Shown: positions 1 to 10,394 of the stretch, piece by piece
How the letters are laid out: the number at the start of each line of letters is the position of its first letter
How positions within the stretch are numbered: the stretch's first letter is position 1
NCBI RefSeq assembly: GCF_033568475.1
Contig: NC_133120.1
Span: forward strand, 84,400,151-84,464,150
Source: Henckelia pumila
Taxonomy: Eukaryota; Streptophyta; Magnoliopsida; Lamiales; Gesneriaceae
Reading direction: 5' to 3'
Length of the DNA stretch: 64,000 nt
Notes under the pieces: model-generated
Database searches by the model: none
What the model saw: only the letters and a program-made list of their open reading frames with translations
Told to the model about the DNA's origin: nothing
Made by a program: the position numbers and the translations under genes

Positions 1-48
1 TGGTTCAAAATTTGAACCTCAAATTTAAACCTCCCATTGGAGATGCTC
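1..48. mobile_element. Truncated MITE end at the window edge
   Basis: The first bases end in a motif like CATTGGAGATGCTCTTA, which resembles the terminal inverted repeat of plant Harbinger-type MITEs (GAGCATCTCCAATG in the other orientation). The other end lies outside the window, so neither length nor target duplication can be tested. Confidence 0.35.
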
Positions 49-244
49 TTATAATTATCAGTTTTTACATTATTTGCCAGTACACGTTAATAACAACACT
101 TTTTTAGCGATATTTAATCATTATATATACACACATATGTATATATTGGTTCCATATAGCCCTTTAAAGACCATTAAGAATCATAGTCATAGAAGTATAA
201 ATATCCAAAACATCTCAACTCATAGCAACCATTAAGGGATATGG

Positions 245-424
245 TAGGGGTTCGTTCAACCCTACCCCATGAGTTTTACCCCATGGGGTAGGTGGCAGCA
301 TGTGAGTGATCCATTTATGTGGGGCCCACATCAATAGGGGTTCGTTCAACCTTATCCCATGGGTTTTACCCCATGGGGTAGGTGGCAGCATGTGAGTGAT
401 CCATTTATGTGGGGCCCACATCAA
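245..424. repeat. Two tandem copies of a 90-bp unit
   Basis: Positions 245-334 and 335-424 are nearly identical, differing at about three bases. Each contains the palindrome TACCCCATGGGGTA and the motif GGGGCCCACATCAA. The duplication forms the left arm of the fold-back element. Confidence 0.9.
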
Positions 425-510
425 TTGATGTGGGATTCACATGAATTGGCCAATCACATGCCTACACGTATCCATGAAGGTAAAACACATGGGGTAAGAC
501 CAAACAATTC
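248..510. mobile_element. Fold-back MITE, probably Mutator-derived, with internal 90-bp duplication
   Basis: The segment is flanked on both sides by the same nine bases ATATGGTAG (239-247 and 511-519), the target-duplication length of Mutator elements. The two halves are diverged inverted copies meeting near 424/425: TTGATGTGGG...CATGGGGTAA on the right mirrors the left unit. The left arm is duplicated in tandem with a 90-bp period (245-334 and 335-424). Termini are only loosely matched (GGGTTCGTTC against GAATTGTTTG), so the family call is less certain than the fold-back structure. Short open frames here arise from the duplicated unit and are not genes. Confidence 0.6.
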
Positions 511-519
511 ATATGGTAG

Positions 520-994
520 AATACGTAGAGCAGCTCTAGCTATTATATGTCATCAGACACACACACATACATAGGATGAAATATTGTCTTATCAAAAGAT
601 CTTGTGGTGTAATTTATTTTTGAAAAAAAAATTATTATCTGAAGAGTAATTAAAATCATACTCCACCCATTCCAATTAAAAGTTTCGTTTTCAAACGCGA
701 TTGCCTGTTTGATCAAATCTTATAATATTTTAAAATATTCAAATCCGAGCACATGGTGTATTAATAGACGACACTAAAATAAATCAACAAAATTATTTAT
801 TAAAATGTAAAAATCAAGTCTACTCGAAGCTAGATATATTTTAGTCACAATCTATTTTCCAGTGAACCAAATCAAAGTAATAAATCAATAAAAAATTGTG
901 TTTTTTTATTTTAAAAAAATGAAATGATTTTGTACAATAATATTCTTTTCTTCGCTGTGTCTATATCTTAATATTATATAGTAAGATATCTACT
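520..994. other. Noncoding AT-rich spacer
   Basis: I see no gene, RNA or clear repeat here. It lies downstream of the minus-strand F-box gene and probably holds its 3' untranslated region and terminator. Confidence 0.6.
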
Positions 995-1996
995 CTATCT
1001 GCAGAAAAGGAACAAGAAGAAGGCAAGCACAATGGAGACCCCGAAACCCAAGCAGAACATATCCAAAGCTTCTTCAGTCTTCACCTTTCTCTCTTTTCTC
1101 TCCCTCCGCATCTCCAAATAATCCTCGTACCTCAATCTCCGGTCGCCGCCCTTCTTGCCGTCCAAAGCACGGTGGAGACTGGCCAGGCTGTCCTTCCCGT
1201 TCAAGTGGACCCCATCCATGTCCTCCATTTCCAAGCTTACTTCCGTCACCTGCATCTTCCCGCTGTCGGATCCGCCGCAAGTTACGGCGGCGCTGCACAT
1301 TACGTGGCCGTTTTCGGCGGCCAGGATTGAAGCGAACTTGATCTTCACTTCCCCGGTGAGCCAGTGGCGTTGGACTGTGACGGGTTTGTGGGATGAGAGG
1401 TTCACTACTCGCCGTTGAATCGGGTCGATCAGTATCCAGCTCAGACTCATGCCGTCGACGATATCCGTGCAAGTTTCGTCTCCTTCGGGGTGTTTGATCG
1501 GAGTGGGGACGAATTCTTTGGTCTCCAGGAGATCTATTCTGAACGGCGAGCAGCGGAACCAGTCGCTTACCGATTCCGTTTCCTGGTGTTTCGAGAGGAT
1601 CAATTTGTCCCTGTAGTGGATATCCACGGCTGAGATCAGTTCCGGAGGCGGATTCGCTGCGGAGGAGCTGATCGGATTCTGCTGAGCGTTTGTGAAAGCG
1701 TGCGAGAAAAAGGCGCGAGGGCCGCCGCCGGGGAAGGTGGAGATGATGTGGGTCGCGCGGGGAGAGGTGGTGGAAGGCCATGTGGAGTGGCATAACTCGG
1801 TCCAGAGGTGGTTCTGGGAGGAAAGGTAGCGGAGTGCGGCGGAGCAGCTGGCGGCGGAGGCCAGTGCTGGGCCGTCCAACCGTGTGAGGACGTGGGATTC
1901 TATGATGTGTGTAGGTAAGGTGGAAAAACCGGTGGTTCCTATCGTCTCCTCCGCGGCGTCAGCGGCGGTTGGCGGCGGCGAAGTCATCTTGCTCAT
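995..1996 (-). CDS. F-box protein, At2g27310-like
   Basis: This is an intronless gene of 333 residues. It is predicted to be the substrate-recognition subunit of an SCF (SKP1-cullin-F-box) ubiquitin ligase; the substrate is unknown. An F-box lies near residues 24-75 (begins FSTLPTHIIESHVLTRLDGP, then LASAASCS and LWTELCHSTWPS). The middle and C-terminal parts carry conserved blocks of the At2g27310 family: VDIHYRDKLILSKHQETE, WFRCSPFRIDLL, LSWILIDPIQRRVVNLSS and VQRHWLTGEVKIKF. The last 20 residues are strongly hydrophobic and could be a tail anchor. The frame is open back to an ATG at 2074, but a TATA box sits directly against that codon, so transcription should start below it. The first usable ATG is then 1996 (MSKMTS), or 1987. 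Reading frame is intact and GC-richer than its surroundings, typical of a functional gene. The F-box call is strong; the start is an inference. Confidence 0.88.
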   Translation of the reverse strand: MSKMTSPPPTAADAAEETIGTTGFSTLPTHIIESHVLTRLDGPALASAASCSAALRYLSSQNHLWTELCHSTWPSTTSPRATHIISTFPGGGPRAFFSHAFTNAQQNPISSSAANPPPELISAVDIHYRDKLILSKHQETESVSDWFRCSPFRIDLLETKEFVPTPIKHPEGDETCTDIVDGMSLSWILIDPIQRRVVNLSSHKPVTVQRHWLTGEVKIKFASILAAENGHVMCSAAVTCGGSDSGKMQVTEVSLEMEDMDGVHLNGKDSLASLHRALDGKKGGDRRLRYEDYLEMRRERKERKVKTEEALDMFCLGFGVSIVLAFFLFLFCR

Positions 1997-2074
1997 CTTC
2001 CGACTGTGGCTGATTTCCTTGAGCTGAAGAATGGTTGGTGTTCTTTGATAAACTTTTTGCTGACATTTGGTCAT

Positions 2075-2082
2075 TATATATA
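2075..2082 (-). promoter_or_regulatory. TATA box of the F-box gene
   Basis: TATATATA lies on the minus strand 79 bases upstream of the preferred ATG at 1996. Spacing of about 30 bases puts transcription start near 2045-2050, which excludes the more upstream ATG at 2074. Confidence 0.6.
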
Positions 2083-2970
2083 GTCTTGAGAAATGTGGGT
2101 GTTGAATTACCGAATTACCCCAGACTGGTCTGCTCTTTTGTCTTGTTTTTGTTGGTTATTTGGGGGCCTTCGGGGTCAAAACTCAAAAGCGCCGTTGCAC
2201 GTGTGAAACGTGTTAAAATATGATAGCTACAAATTGATTAATTAATTTTATGCATCCGTAATGGTACATATTGATAAAATTGTCGAATCAATTATTGATT
2301 TTTGTCGGTGAAATTTCGAAATTTCAGATATAAAACAACCATTAAATTCATCTTAACAATAAAATAGAATTAGTAAAATTACGCCTAATATTGAAATATG
2401 AATAACAATAAATCTACTTTAATTTTTTAACATATGTATGTGTTGAAGAAAGTAAATTTGGTTTTAGTGAGTTAATTTGCAAAACACGGCTTCCGCTTAT
2501 GAAAGTAGGCGTGGTCAAGTCTCAAAAAAGCCATTCAGCAACTGCGTGCCGTAATTAAGCGTTGAATTTCTTAGACTAAGATTAGATTTCGTTAATGAAG
2601 CATAGTTTGTTTACATTCTTTATAAGGATTTAAATTAATGTACTTATTAATTTAATTAATATATTGTGTGCTTCCGAAAAAGTCTACAAGCACAAGTATT
2701 TCCATTCCCACGATATGTTCATTTGGTCTGCTTGACCGAAATAGTATGAGCTTTCAGTTTCAATACCATGTTTCGAAGCAAATATGGTTATATATTAATT
2801 AAATAAAACTCAAAAAATTATGTGACGAATGCTTTTCTTATTGTTAAAATTAGTTTAATTAAAAAAAATTAATCGGTTTTCGATTGCATTATTTTGTTTG
2901 CTATATGAGTCAAATATACGAACTCGTGATAAACCAAACAATTATGTGTTATAATAAATAGGAAAATAAT
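2083..2970. other. Noncoding spacer, F-box promoter side
   Basis: AT-rich sequence between the F-box promoter and the outer retrotransposon. No open frame, RNA gene or repeat with recognisable ends was found. Confidence 0.6.
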
Positions 2971-3247
2971 TGTTGTGAAAAAGTAAAAATTTATGGTAAA
3001 AAGTAAAAACTCTAAAACTCAAAATATATCAAACTCTACACTTTATAATATTTTTTTCTCAACTCAATTGTATTTTTCATCACAAATGAAGACCTATTTA
3101 TAAATCCACATTTGAGATTAGTCCAAAAATAAATACATCATCATCTACATCATCACACACTAATTTTCCACATTTTACAACTCAATATTCAACATTCAAC
3201 GTTCAATATTCAACATAATATTAATAATAATAATATATTTTTCAACA
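2971..3247 (-). repeat. Copia-1 LTR (3' LTR for the minus-strand element)
   Basis: 277-bp LTR starting TGTTGTGAAA and ending TTTTTCAACA. It matches 29092-29368 along its whole length with about seven differences, and is preceded by target duplication ATAAT. Confidence 0.95.
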
Positions 3248-3390
3248 CTCCCTCTTGTGATGATGATCGTGATATGATGACTGTCTTCATTACGTGTTTT
3301 ATACTGCCTCGTTAAAAACCTTACTAGGAAAAACCCAGTGGGATAAAAACCATAGTAAGGGAAAAAGAGTGCAGCCACGTAAACTCCCCC

Positions 3391-6300
3391 TCATGTTAAC
3401 ATGAGTGATTCTTCACATATTCCGTAGATTGCGCATCCCAATGTTGTATATATGCTTTCTGAATATCGTCGTGGGAAGTGCCTTTGTGAAGAGATCTGAT
3501 GAGTTCTCACTTGATTGAATATAACAGATATCAATATCTTTATTCTTCTCAAGCTCTTGAGTGTAGGCAAAGAACTTTGGGGTATATGTTTTGTTCTGTC
3601 ACTTTTGATGTATCCTTCTTTCATTTGAGCAATACATGCAGCATTGTCTTCATACAACGTCACAGGCTTCTTGTCTACTGATAATCCACAAGAAGTTTGG
3701 ATATGTTGTGTCATTGATTTTAGCCAAACACATTCACGGCTTGCTTCATATAGCGCAATAATCTCAGCGTGATTTGATGAAGTTGTTACGAATGTTTGTT
3801 TCTGTGAACGCCAAGAAATTGCGGTGCCTCCACGAGTAAATACATATCTGGTTTGGGAACGTGCCTTACGTGGATCAGATAAATATCCAGCATCGGCATA
3901 ACCAATGATACTTTGATTGGTGTTTTTTGAGTACAAAAGTCCCAAATCTGTTGTTCTTCGTAGATAACGAAATATATGTTTAATTTCGTTTCAGTGCCTC
4001 TTTGTTGGATATGAACTGAATCTTGCCAATAAATTTATAGCAAAAGATATATCTGGTCTAGTGCAATTTGCAAGATACATAAAGGCACCAATGACACTTA
4101 GATATGGTACTTCTGGACCAAGAATAACTTCATCATCTTCACATGGACGAAATGGATCCTTTTCTATGTTTAATGATCTTACAACCATTGGAGTACTTAA
4201 TGGATTTGATTTATCCATATTAAAACGTTTAAGGATCTTTTCTGTATAATTTGTCTGGTGAACAAAAATTCCACATTCTTTTTGTTCTATTTGCAAACCC
4301 AGACAGTACTTGGTTTTTCCAAGATCCTTCATTTCGAATTCTTCCTTCAAGTACATCATAACCTCTTGAATTTTTTTATTCGTTCCAATGATGTTTAAAT
4401 CATCAACATATACAGCAATAATTACACATCCGGATGTTGTTTTCTTGATGAAAACACAAGGGCATATTGGATCATTTACATATCCCTTTTTCATCAAGTG
4501 CTCACTTAGCCGATTATACCACATTCGGCCGGATTGCTTCAACCCATATAATGATCTTTGCAATTTTACAGAATAAAATTCTCTGGGTTTTGAACTTTGT
4601 GCCTCAGGCATCTTAAATCCTTTAGGAATTTTCATGTATATATCACTATCAAGTGATCCGTATAAGTAAGCCGTAACAACATCCATCAGACACATTTCCA
4701 AATTTTCAGACACTGCCAAACTAATCAAATATCGAAACATAATTGCATCCATAACAGGAGAATACGTTTCTTCATAATCAATTCCAGGCCTTTGAGAAAA
4801 ACCTTGTGCAACAAGTCTAGCTTTATATCTTACTATTTCATTTTTCTCATTTCGCTTTCGAATAAAAACTCATTTGTATCCAACAGGTTTTACACCTTCA
4901 GGTGTGAGGACTATAGGTCCAAAAACATTGCGTTTATTTAGAGAATCCAATTCAACCTGGATGGCATCTTTCCATTTTTCCCAATCATGACGAGTTTTAT
5001 ATTCACCAAAGGATTTTGGTTCATGATCCTCATTTTCATTTATGATGTCACATGCCACATTATAAGAAAATATCTCATCAATATCTTCTATATCTCTTCG
5101 GTTCCATATTTTTCCAGTATTAATATAACTGATAGAGATTTCACGATTCTCGTCAGTTTGTGGTTCTGACAGAAAATTTTCATCATCAGGTATTTTTTTC
5201 TGGAACACCATTTTCTATTTTATGATCATCGTGTTTCTCTATGCCTTTTCTTTTCCGAGGATTTTTATCCTTGGAACCGACTGGCCTTCCACGCTTCAAG
5301 CGTTTTATGGCATCATGAGTGTCTTCAATTTGTTTTTTTGGAATTTCAATTCGAGCAGGGGCATTTACAAAATGTATATATGATTTTGTTACCCTTTTTG
5401 TGTCTGCAAATGCATCTGGCATTTGATTTGCAATTCTTTGCAAGTGCACAATTTGTTGTACATCTTTCTCACATTGTTTGGTCCTTGGATCCAAATGTAA
5501 CAATGATGGTACATACCATGTGATTTCTTTTTCGATGTGTTTCTTTTCTCCCCCTAACATTGGGAAGATTTCTTCATTAAAATGATAATCAGCAAAACGT
5601 GCTGTAAACACATCGCCTGTCTGAGGCTCAAGATATCGAATGATTTATGGGCTATCATAACCGATATAAATACCGATTTTTCTTTGAGGATCCATTTTTG
5701 ATCGTTGAGGTGGTGCAATAGGCACATACACCATACATCCAAAAATTCTCAGATGAGAAATATTTGGTTCTTTACCAAATGCAAGCTGCAATGGGGAGAA
5801 TTTATGATATGCACTTGGTCTGATGCGAATTAATACCGCAACATGTAAAATTGCATGTTCCCATATAGAAATAGGGAGTTTTGTTCTCATAATCATTGGT
5901 CTAGCAATCAGTTGTAGACGTTTAATCAATGATTCAGCTAATCCATTCTGTGTATGAACATGAGCAACAGGATGTTCAACAGTAATTCCCATTGACATAC
6001 AATAGTCATTGAAAGTTTGGAAAGTAAATTCTCCAGCATTATCAAGTCTTATTTTCTTGATTGTATAATCGGGAAATTGATTCCGCAATTTTATTATTTG
6101 AGCCATTAGTTTTGCAAATGCCACATTCCGAGTTGACAATAAGCATACATGTGACCATCTGCTGGAGGCATCGATCAATACCATAAAATATCAAAATGGT
6201 CCACATGGTGGATGAATTGGCCCACAAATATCATCCTGAATACGTTCAAGAAATATGGGTGATTCTGTTTGGATTTTAGCTGGCGATAGTCTTATAATAA

Positions 6301-7050
6301 GTTTTCCAAGAGAACATGATTTACATTGAAACTTATTATTCTGAAAGATCTTCTGGTCTTTCAATGGATGACCATGCGTATTTTCAATAATTCTTTGCAT
6401 CATTATTGAACCAGGATGTCCCAATCGATCATGCCAATTGATTAATATTGAAGAACTATTAACCACCATATTTGATTCGATTGACCTTATATGTGTATAA
6501 TGCAATCCAGTAGGGAGTATTGATAATTTTTTAACCACATATTTCTTTTCTGATTTATATGTGGTAAGACACATATATTTCTGATTTCCATCAGTTATCG
6601 TCTCAGTATCATATCCATGAGAATATATGTCATTAAAACTCAACAAATTTTTTTTCGACATATCCATGAGAATATATGTCATTAAAACTCAACAAATTTT
6701 TTTTCGATTGTGGTGAATATAAAGTATCATTTATCAGAAATTTTGTACCATTTGGTAACATAAATTGTGCTTTATCACAACCTTCAATCAAGTCTACAGG
6801 ACCTGATATTGTATTCACCATTGTTTTTGTTGGTTTTATTTCCAAGAAATATCTTTCATCTCGCAGAATAGTGTGCGTTGTACCACTATCCGGTATGCAA
6901 ATTTCCATGATATTATTTCCATGTTTGCTCATAGCATTTTCCATATCAAACTTCACAAAAATGCAATAAAAAAAAATTAAGTTCAATACAAATGCAAAAT
7001 ATAACATGCTTTATAATACAAGAATGCATGAAAAATACAAATTTGTTACA
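3391..7050 (-). pseudogene. Copia-1 pol remnant: protease, integrase, reverse transcriptase, RNase H
   Basis: This is the 3' part of the Copia-1 polyprotein, cut off from gag by the Gypsy insertion. In order on minus: aspartic protease with IPDSGTTHT near 6895; GAG-pre-integrase with WHDRLGHPG near 6440; integrase core with IRLDNAGEF near 6045; a basic tail (KRLKRGRPVGSKDKNPRKRK near 5280); reverse transcriptase 4870-3991 with LMDVVTAYL and the catalytic YVDDLNIIG near 4400; RNase H 3945-3391 with GYADAGYLSD. It is broken several times. A 49-bp tandem duplication (6612-6709) shifts frame between protease and integrase, and stops or frame changes occur near 6188, 5645, 5186, 4870 and 3945. It cannot make a working polyprotein. 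Confidence 0.92.
6612..6709. repeat. 49-bp tandem duplication inside Copia-1 pol
   Basis: The stretch beginning TATCCATGAGAATATATG at 6612 is repeated at 6661. The period of 49 is not a multiple of three, so the residues LLSFNDIYSHGY appear twice in two different minus-strand frames. Confidence 0.9.
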
Positions 7051-7055
7051 ATCTA

Positions 7056-8999
7056 TATGAGACCCCGTTTTTAATCATCTAAACTCGAATAATTAATCAT
7101 AATCAAACACAATAAGCCGAGAAAAACGAATCAAAAGTTTTTTTTTTTTTTTAAAGAAGCCTCGCGCCCGCGCAAGGTCATCACCTCGCGCGCGCGCAGG
7201 CTACGCGAACAGAGACTCACGGAGATACTCACGCCCGCGCGAGAAGGGAGCTCGCGCGCGCGCGGGCAAAATGGGCATAGGGGGTCGAGGAGCCTGCGAA
7301 CAACCAACAAGGCAATTCTAAACATTCCAAGTTCAAACATAATACAAATCAATATTTAGAACATACCAAATCTAGGTTCTGCCCAAAATACAATAACCAG
7401 TCGAGTTTCATAAATGAGTTCCACCGACTCAACAAAACTAATACAATTCCAAATAGACTCGACCCTACGACCCGGAGTCTCACTTCTATCAATCTCACCC
7501 CCAAGCTAACCAGGACGACTCGGTCCAGCTCCTGATCCTCCTGTTGCCAAGTTACACATACAAAACAAAGACAACAGCCGGAATAATCCGGTTAGAAATA
7601 TAATTTCTAAGTAAAAGAGACATGCACCCAATATCAAATAAACACCTCAATCGAAATGTGACAACATAAATCATAACATCGAAATGATATTGAATGAATG
7701 CATGAATTTAAAAGTCAAGATTATCAAGTCAAATAATCATAAAATCGATCGGTACTCGGTTGGGATCCCAGGGTCAAGTTTTCACGACAACTCACCGACG
7801 CACCCTTTCGGGGTAGAAGTCGATCAACTCGATCCCCTAGACTTCAGAGCAACTATAAGAAGTATTCTGGCAATTGAAAAAACTCGAAATCCAAAGCTAC
7901 TTCAATATAGTTCTCTAGAACGTCTCATTTCAAAACGAATCGAAAGTCGGCTCAATATGAATGCAAGTGCATTAATAACTAAATCAAGTTCACGCAAGCA
8001 AATAAACAAACGGTATGTGATTTTTGGGAACTCGAGAATAAGTCGATCTCGAGTATTCTTTCCCATTCATTTCAATGTCGACTTTTTACCTTTTTCTCGA
8101 AGCTTCAATCAATCCTGTCAAACAAGAGACAACTCGATTCAAACTCTAAACAATTCGAAACTCAAAGTCGATAAATCAAACAATCTATACCTTCTTCCAA
8201 CTCTTCGATTGGTAACCGATCTCCAAGTCCTTCAATTCCAATCTCTAACCAACTGTCAAAACATCGAGACACGGATTCGATATCAACTCGGAGTTCAAAC
8301 TCAATCAAATTCGATATACAAATCAAACCGAACCAAAACCGATAACTCAAACTCGATTTCGACGGCATAACGGCTATAAATCGACTATCCGGAAAAACTC
8401 AAATCATCCAACAACATCACAATAACTCAATCATCATCACAATCCATCAAAACAACTCAAATCCAACCTCAATCAAAAATCACCATTTTCGAAAATATGC
8501 CTCTAAAATCATATAAAATCCAAACTTCGTTCTTTTTCCAAACCGACTTCGAATACACGATCTATACTAGCTCAAGAACGACATACTCCAATATTATCAA
8601 ATTCTGACAACTCAACAAAATCGAAGTTCAAGATATCGAAGAAAAACTTACGTTTAAACGAAGCCCTCGTTGTGGTGATCGTGAATCTCAACTCGGAAAT
8701 GAAATCTAACGGTCGGATCGAGCGAATCGAGCGGAGAGAAAGATTGAAAAAACGATTTGGCTATGGCTTCTTCAGTACGTACGAAATGGGAGGAAGGAAA
8801 AGAAAGGAGAGGAATGGGTCAAGGTGATGGGAAAGCCAACTTGCATGAGATAATATATTAAATCCAATATTTGCATTTCAGTCCTTTATTTCTCCAATCT
8901 TGCAAAGTAACCCCCTGCTAAATAACAAAACAATCCTCAATCACTGAAAACCCTGATTATCTCGATTAAACTCAATTATAATAAAATCGGGGCATTACA
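7056..8999 (-). repeat. Gypsy LTR, uninterrupted copy (3' LTR)
   Basis: 1944-bp LTR. It starts TATGAGACCCC where the other copy has TGTGAGACCCC, and ends GCATTACA. It carries a CG-alternating tract at about 7160-7270. Around 8280-8300 it preserves the intact sequence into which Copia-2 inserted in the sister LTR. The long open frame at 7684-8370 recurs in both LTRs and has no known domain, so I do not call it a gene. Confidence 0.93.
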
Positions 9000-9012
9000 A
9001 TTCTCCCCCTCT
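9000..9012 (-). other. Gypsy polypurine tract
   Basis: On the minus strand AGAGGGGGAGAAT lies directly against the LTR start TGTAATGCC. This is the expected plus-strand primer for reverse transcription. Confidence 0.8.
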
Positions 9013-9088
9013 AAGATTCGATTTCGTCCTCGAAATCTGACAGATCACAGACTCAACAAGAATGAAACAAACTGAAGACGAACTCACC

Positions 9089-10394
9089 TCAATCGAACAA
9101 CTCTGGAAATCGCTGCCTCATATCGGATTCAGTCTCCCATGTCGCTTCTTCAAATCCGTGACGACTCCACTGAATCTTCATCAACAGAATTGACTTGTTT
9201 CTGAGCTGCTTCTCTTTTCTGTCAAGAATTTGAATCGGTCGCTCGAAGTAACTCAGAGTCTCATCAAGTTCGGCCTCGCCCGGCTGAAGAACGTGAGACG
9301 GATCCGGATGGTACTTACGAAGCATCGAAACGTGAAACACATCGTGGATGCCTGAAAGAGACGGAGGAAGAGCAATCCTATAGGCCAGATCGTCTATCTT
9401 CTCCAGAATTTCATACGGACCAATGAACCTCGGAGACAATTTTCCTCTCTTCCCAAATCTGACAGTGCCTCGGAAAGCAGAAATCTTCAGAAACACACGG
9501 TCTCCCTGCTCGAAACACAGTGGTCTGCGTCTGACATTCGCATACTTGGCCTGTCGATCTTGGGCTGTCTTCATTCTGACTCGGATCAACTTCACCTGCT
9601 CTGCCATATCACGAATCATATCTGGACCCAACTCAGGTGATTCTGAAATCTCATCCCAAAATAACGAAGATCTGCACTTATTCCCGTACAAAGCTTCAAA
9701 AGTGCCATTCCAATGCTCGCCTGGAAGCTGTTATTGTACGAAAACTCCACTAGAGGCAAGGACTCCTGCCAACTTGATCCAAAATCAAGCACTACAGCTC
9801 GAAGCATATCCTCCAAAATCTGGATCGTACGTTCGGACTGACCGTCGGTCTGAGGGTGATACGCTGTGCTCAAGTGCAAACGAGTACCCAAAGCCTCCTG
9901 AAGACTGTGCCAAAAATGAGAAGTGAATCTCGGATCTCTGTCTGATACTATCGACTTCGGCACGCCGTGCAATCTCACAACCTCTCTGACATACAACTCG
10001 GTCATCTGATCGTGACGGTATGTCATACGGTAAGGAATGAAGCAAGCAGATTTCGTCAACCGGTCAATCACAACCCAAATCGCATCACAACCTCTGACTG
10101 AACGCGGTAGCTTTGTGACAAAATCCATTGAGATATGATCCCATTTCCATTCCGGGACAGGCAAACTGTGCAATAATCCTCCGGGCTTCTTCCTCTCAGC
10201 TTTCACCTGTTGACAATTCAGGCAACGGGATACAAACCTCGTGACGTCTCCTTTCAACTATTTCCACCAGAACTGAGTCTTCAAGTCATTATACATCTTT
10301 TGGCCTCCTGGATGAACACTGAACCGACTGCAATGCGCCTCCCGAAGAATGCGCTGTCTCAACTCAGAAACATCGGGCACAACAATACGGCTAT
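9089..10394 (-). pseudogene. Gypsy integrase and chromodomain-like tail, frameshifted
   Basis: Minus-strand continuation of the Gypsy pol. 10257-9616 holds the integrase: zinc-binding CLNCQQVKAERKKPGG, core DFVTKLPRS, second acidic site IVSDRDPRF, and YHPQTDGQSERTIQ with the third. A frame change near 9690 leads to 9691-9089, which ends in the motif FERPIQILDRKEKQLRNK followed by VQWSRHG-like IQWSRHGFEEATWE. That C-terminal motif is the chromodomain-like module of Tekay/Del chromoviruses. A second frame change separates this block from the reverse transcriptase near 10395, and a stop lies near 10258. It is not a functional integrase as it stands. Confidence 0.9.

Noticed and set aside
1074..1793. 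239-codon minus-strand open frame inside the F-box gene
   Set aside because: It overlaps the F-box frame out of register, has Arg/Pro-rich shadow composition and no domain.
7684..8370. Plus-strand open frame of 228 codons in the Gypsy LTR, repeated at 14711
   Set aside because: It lies in an LTR, opposite to the element's genes, is Ser/Asn/Gln-rich from AT-biased sequence and shows no domain.
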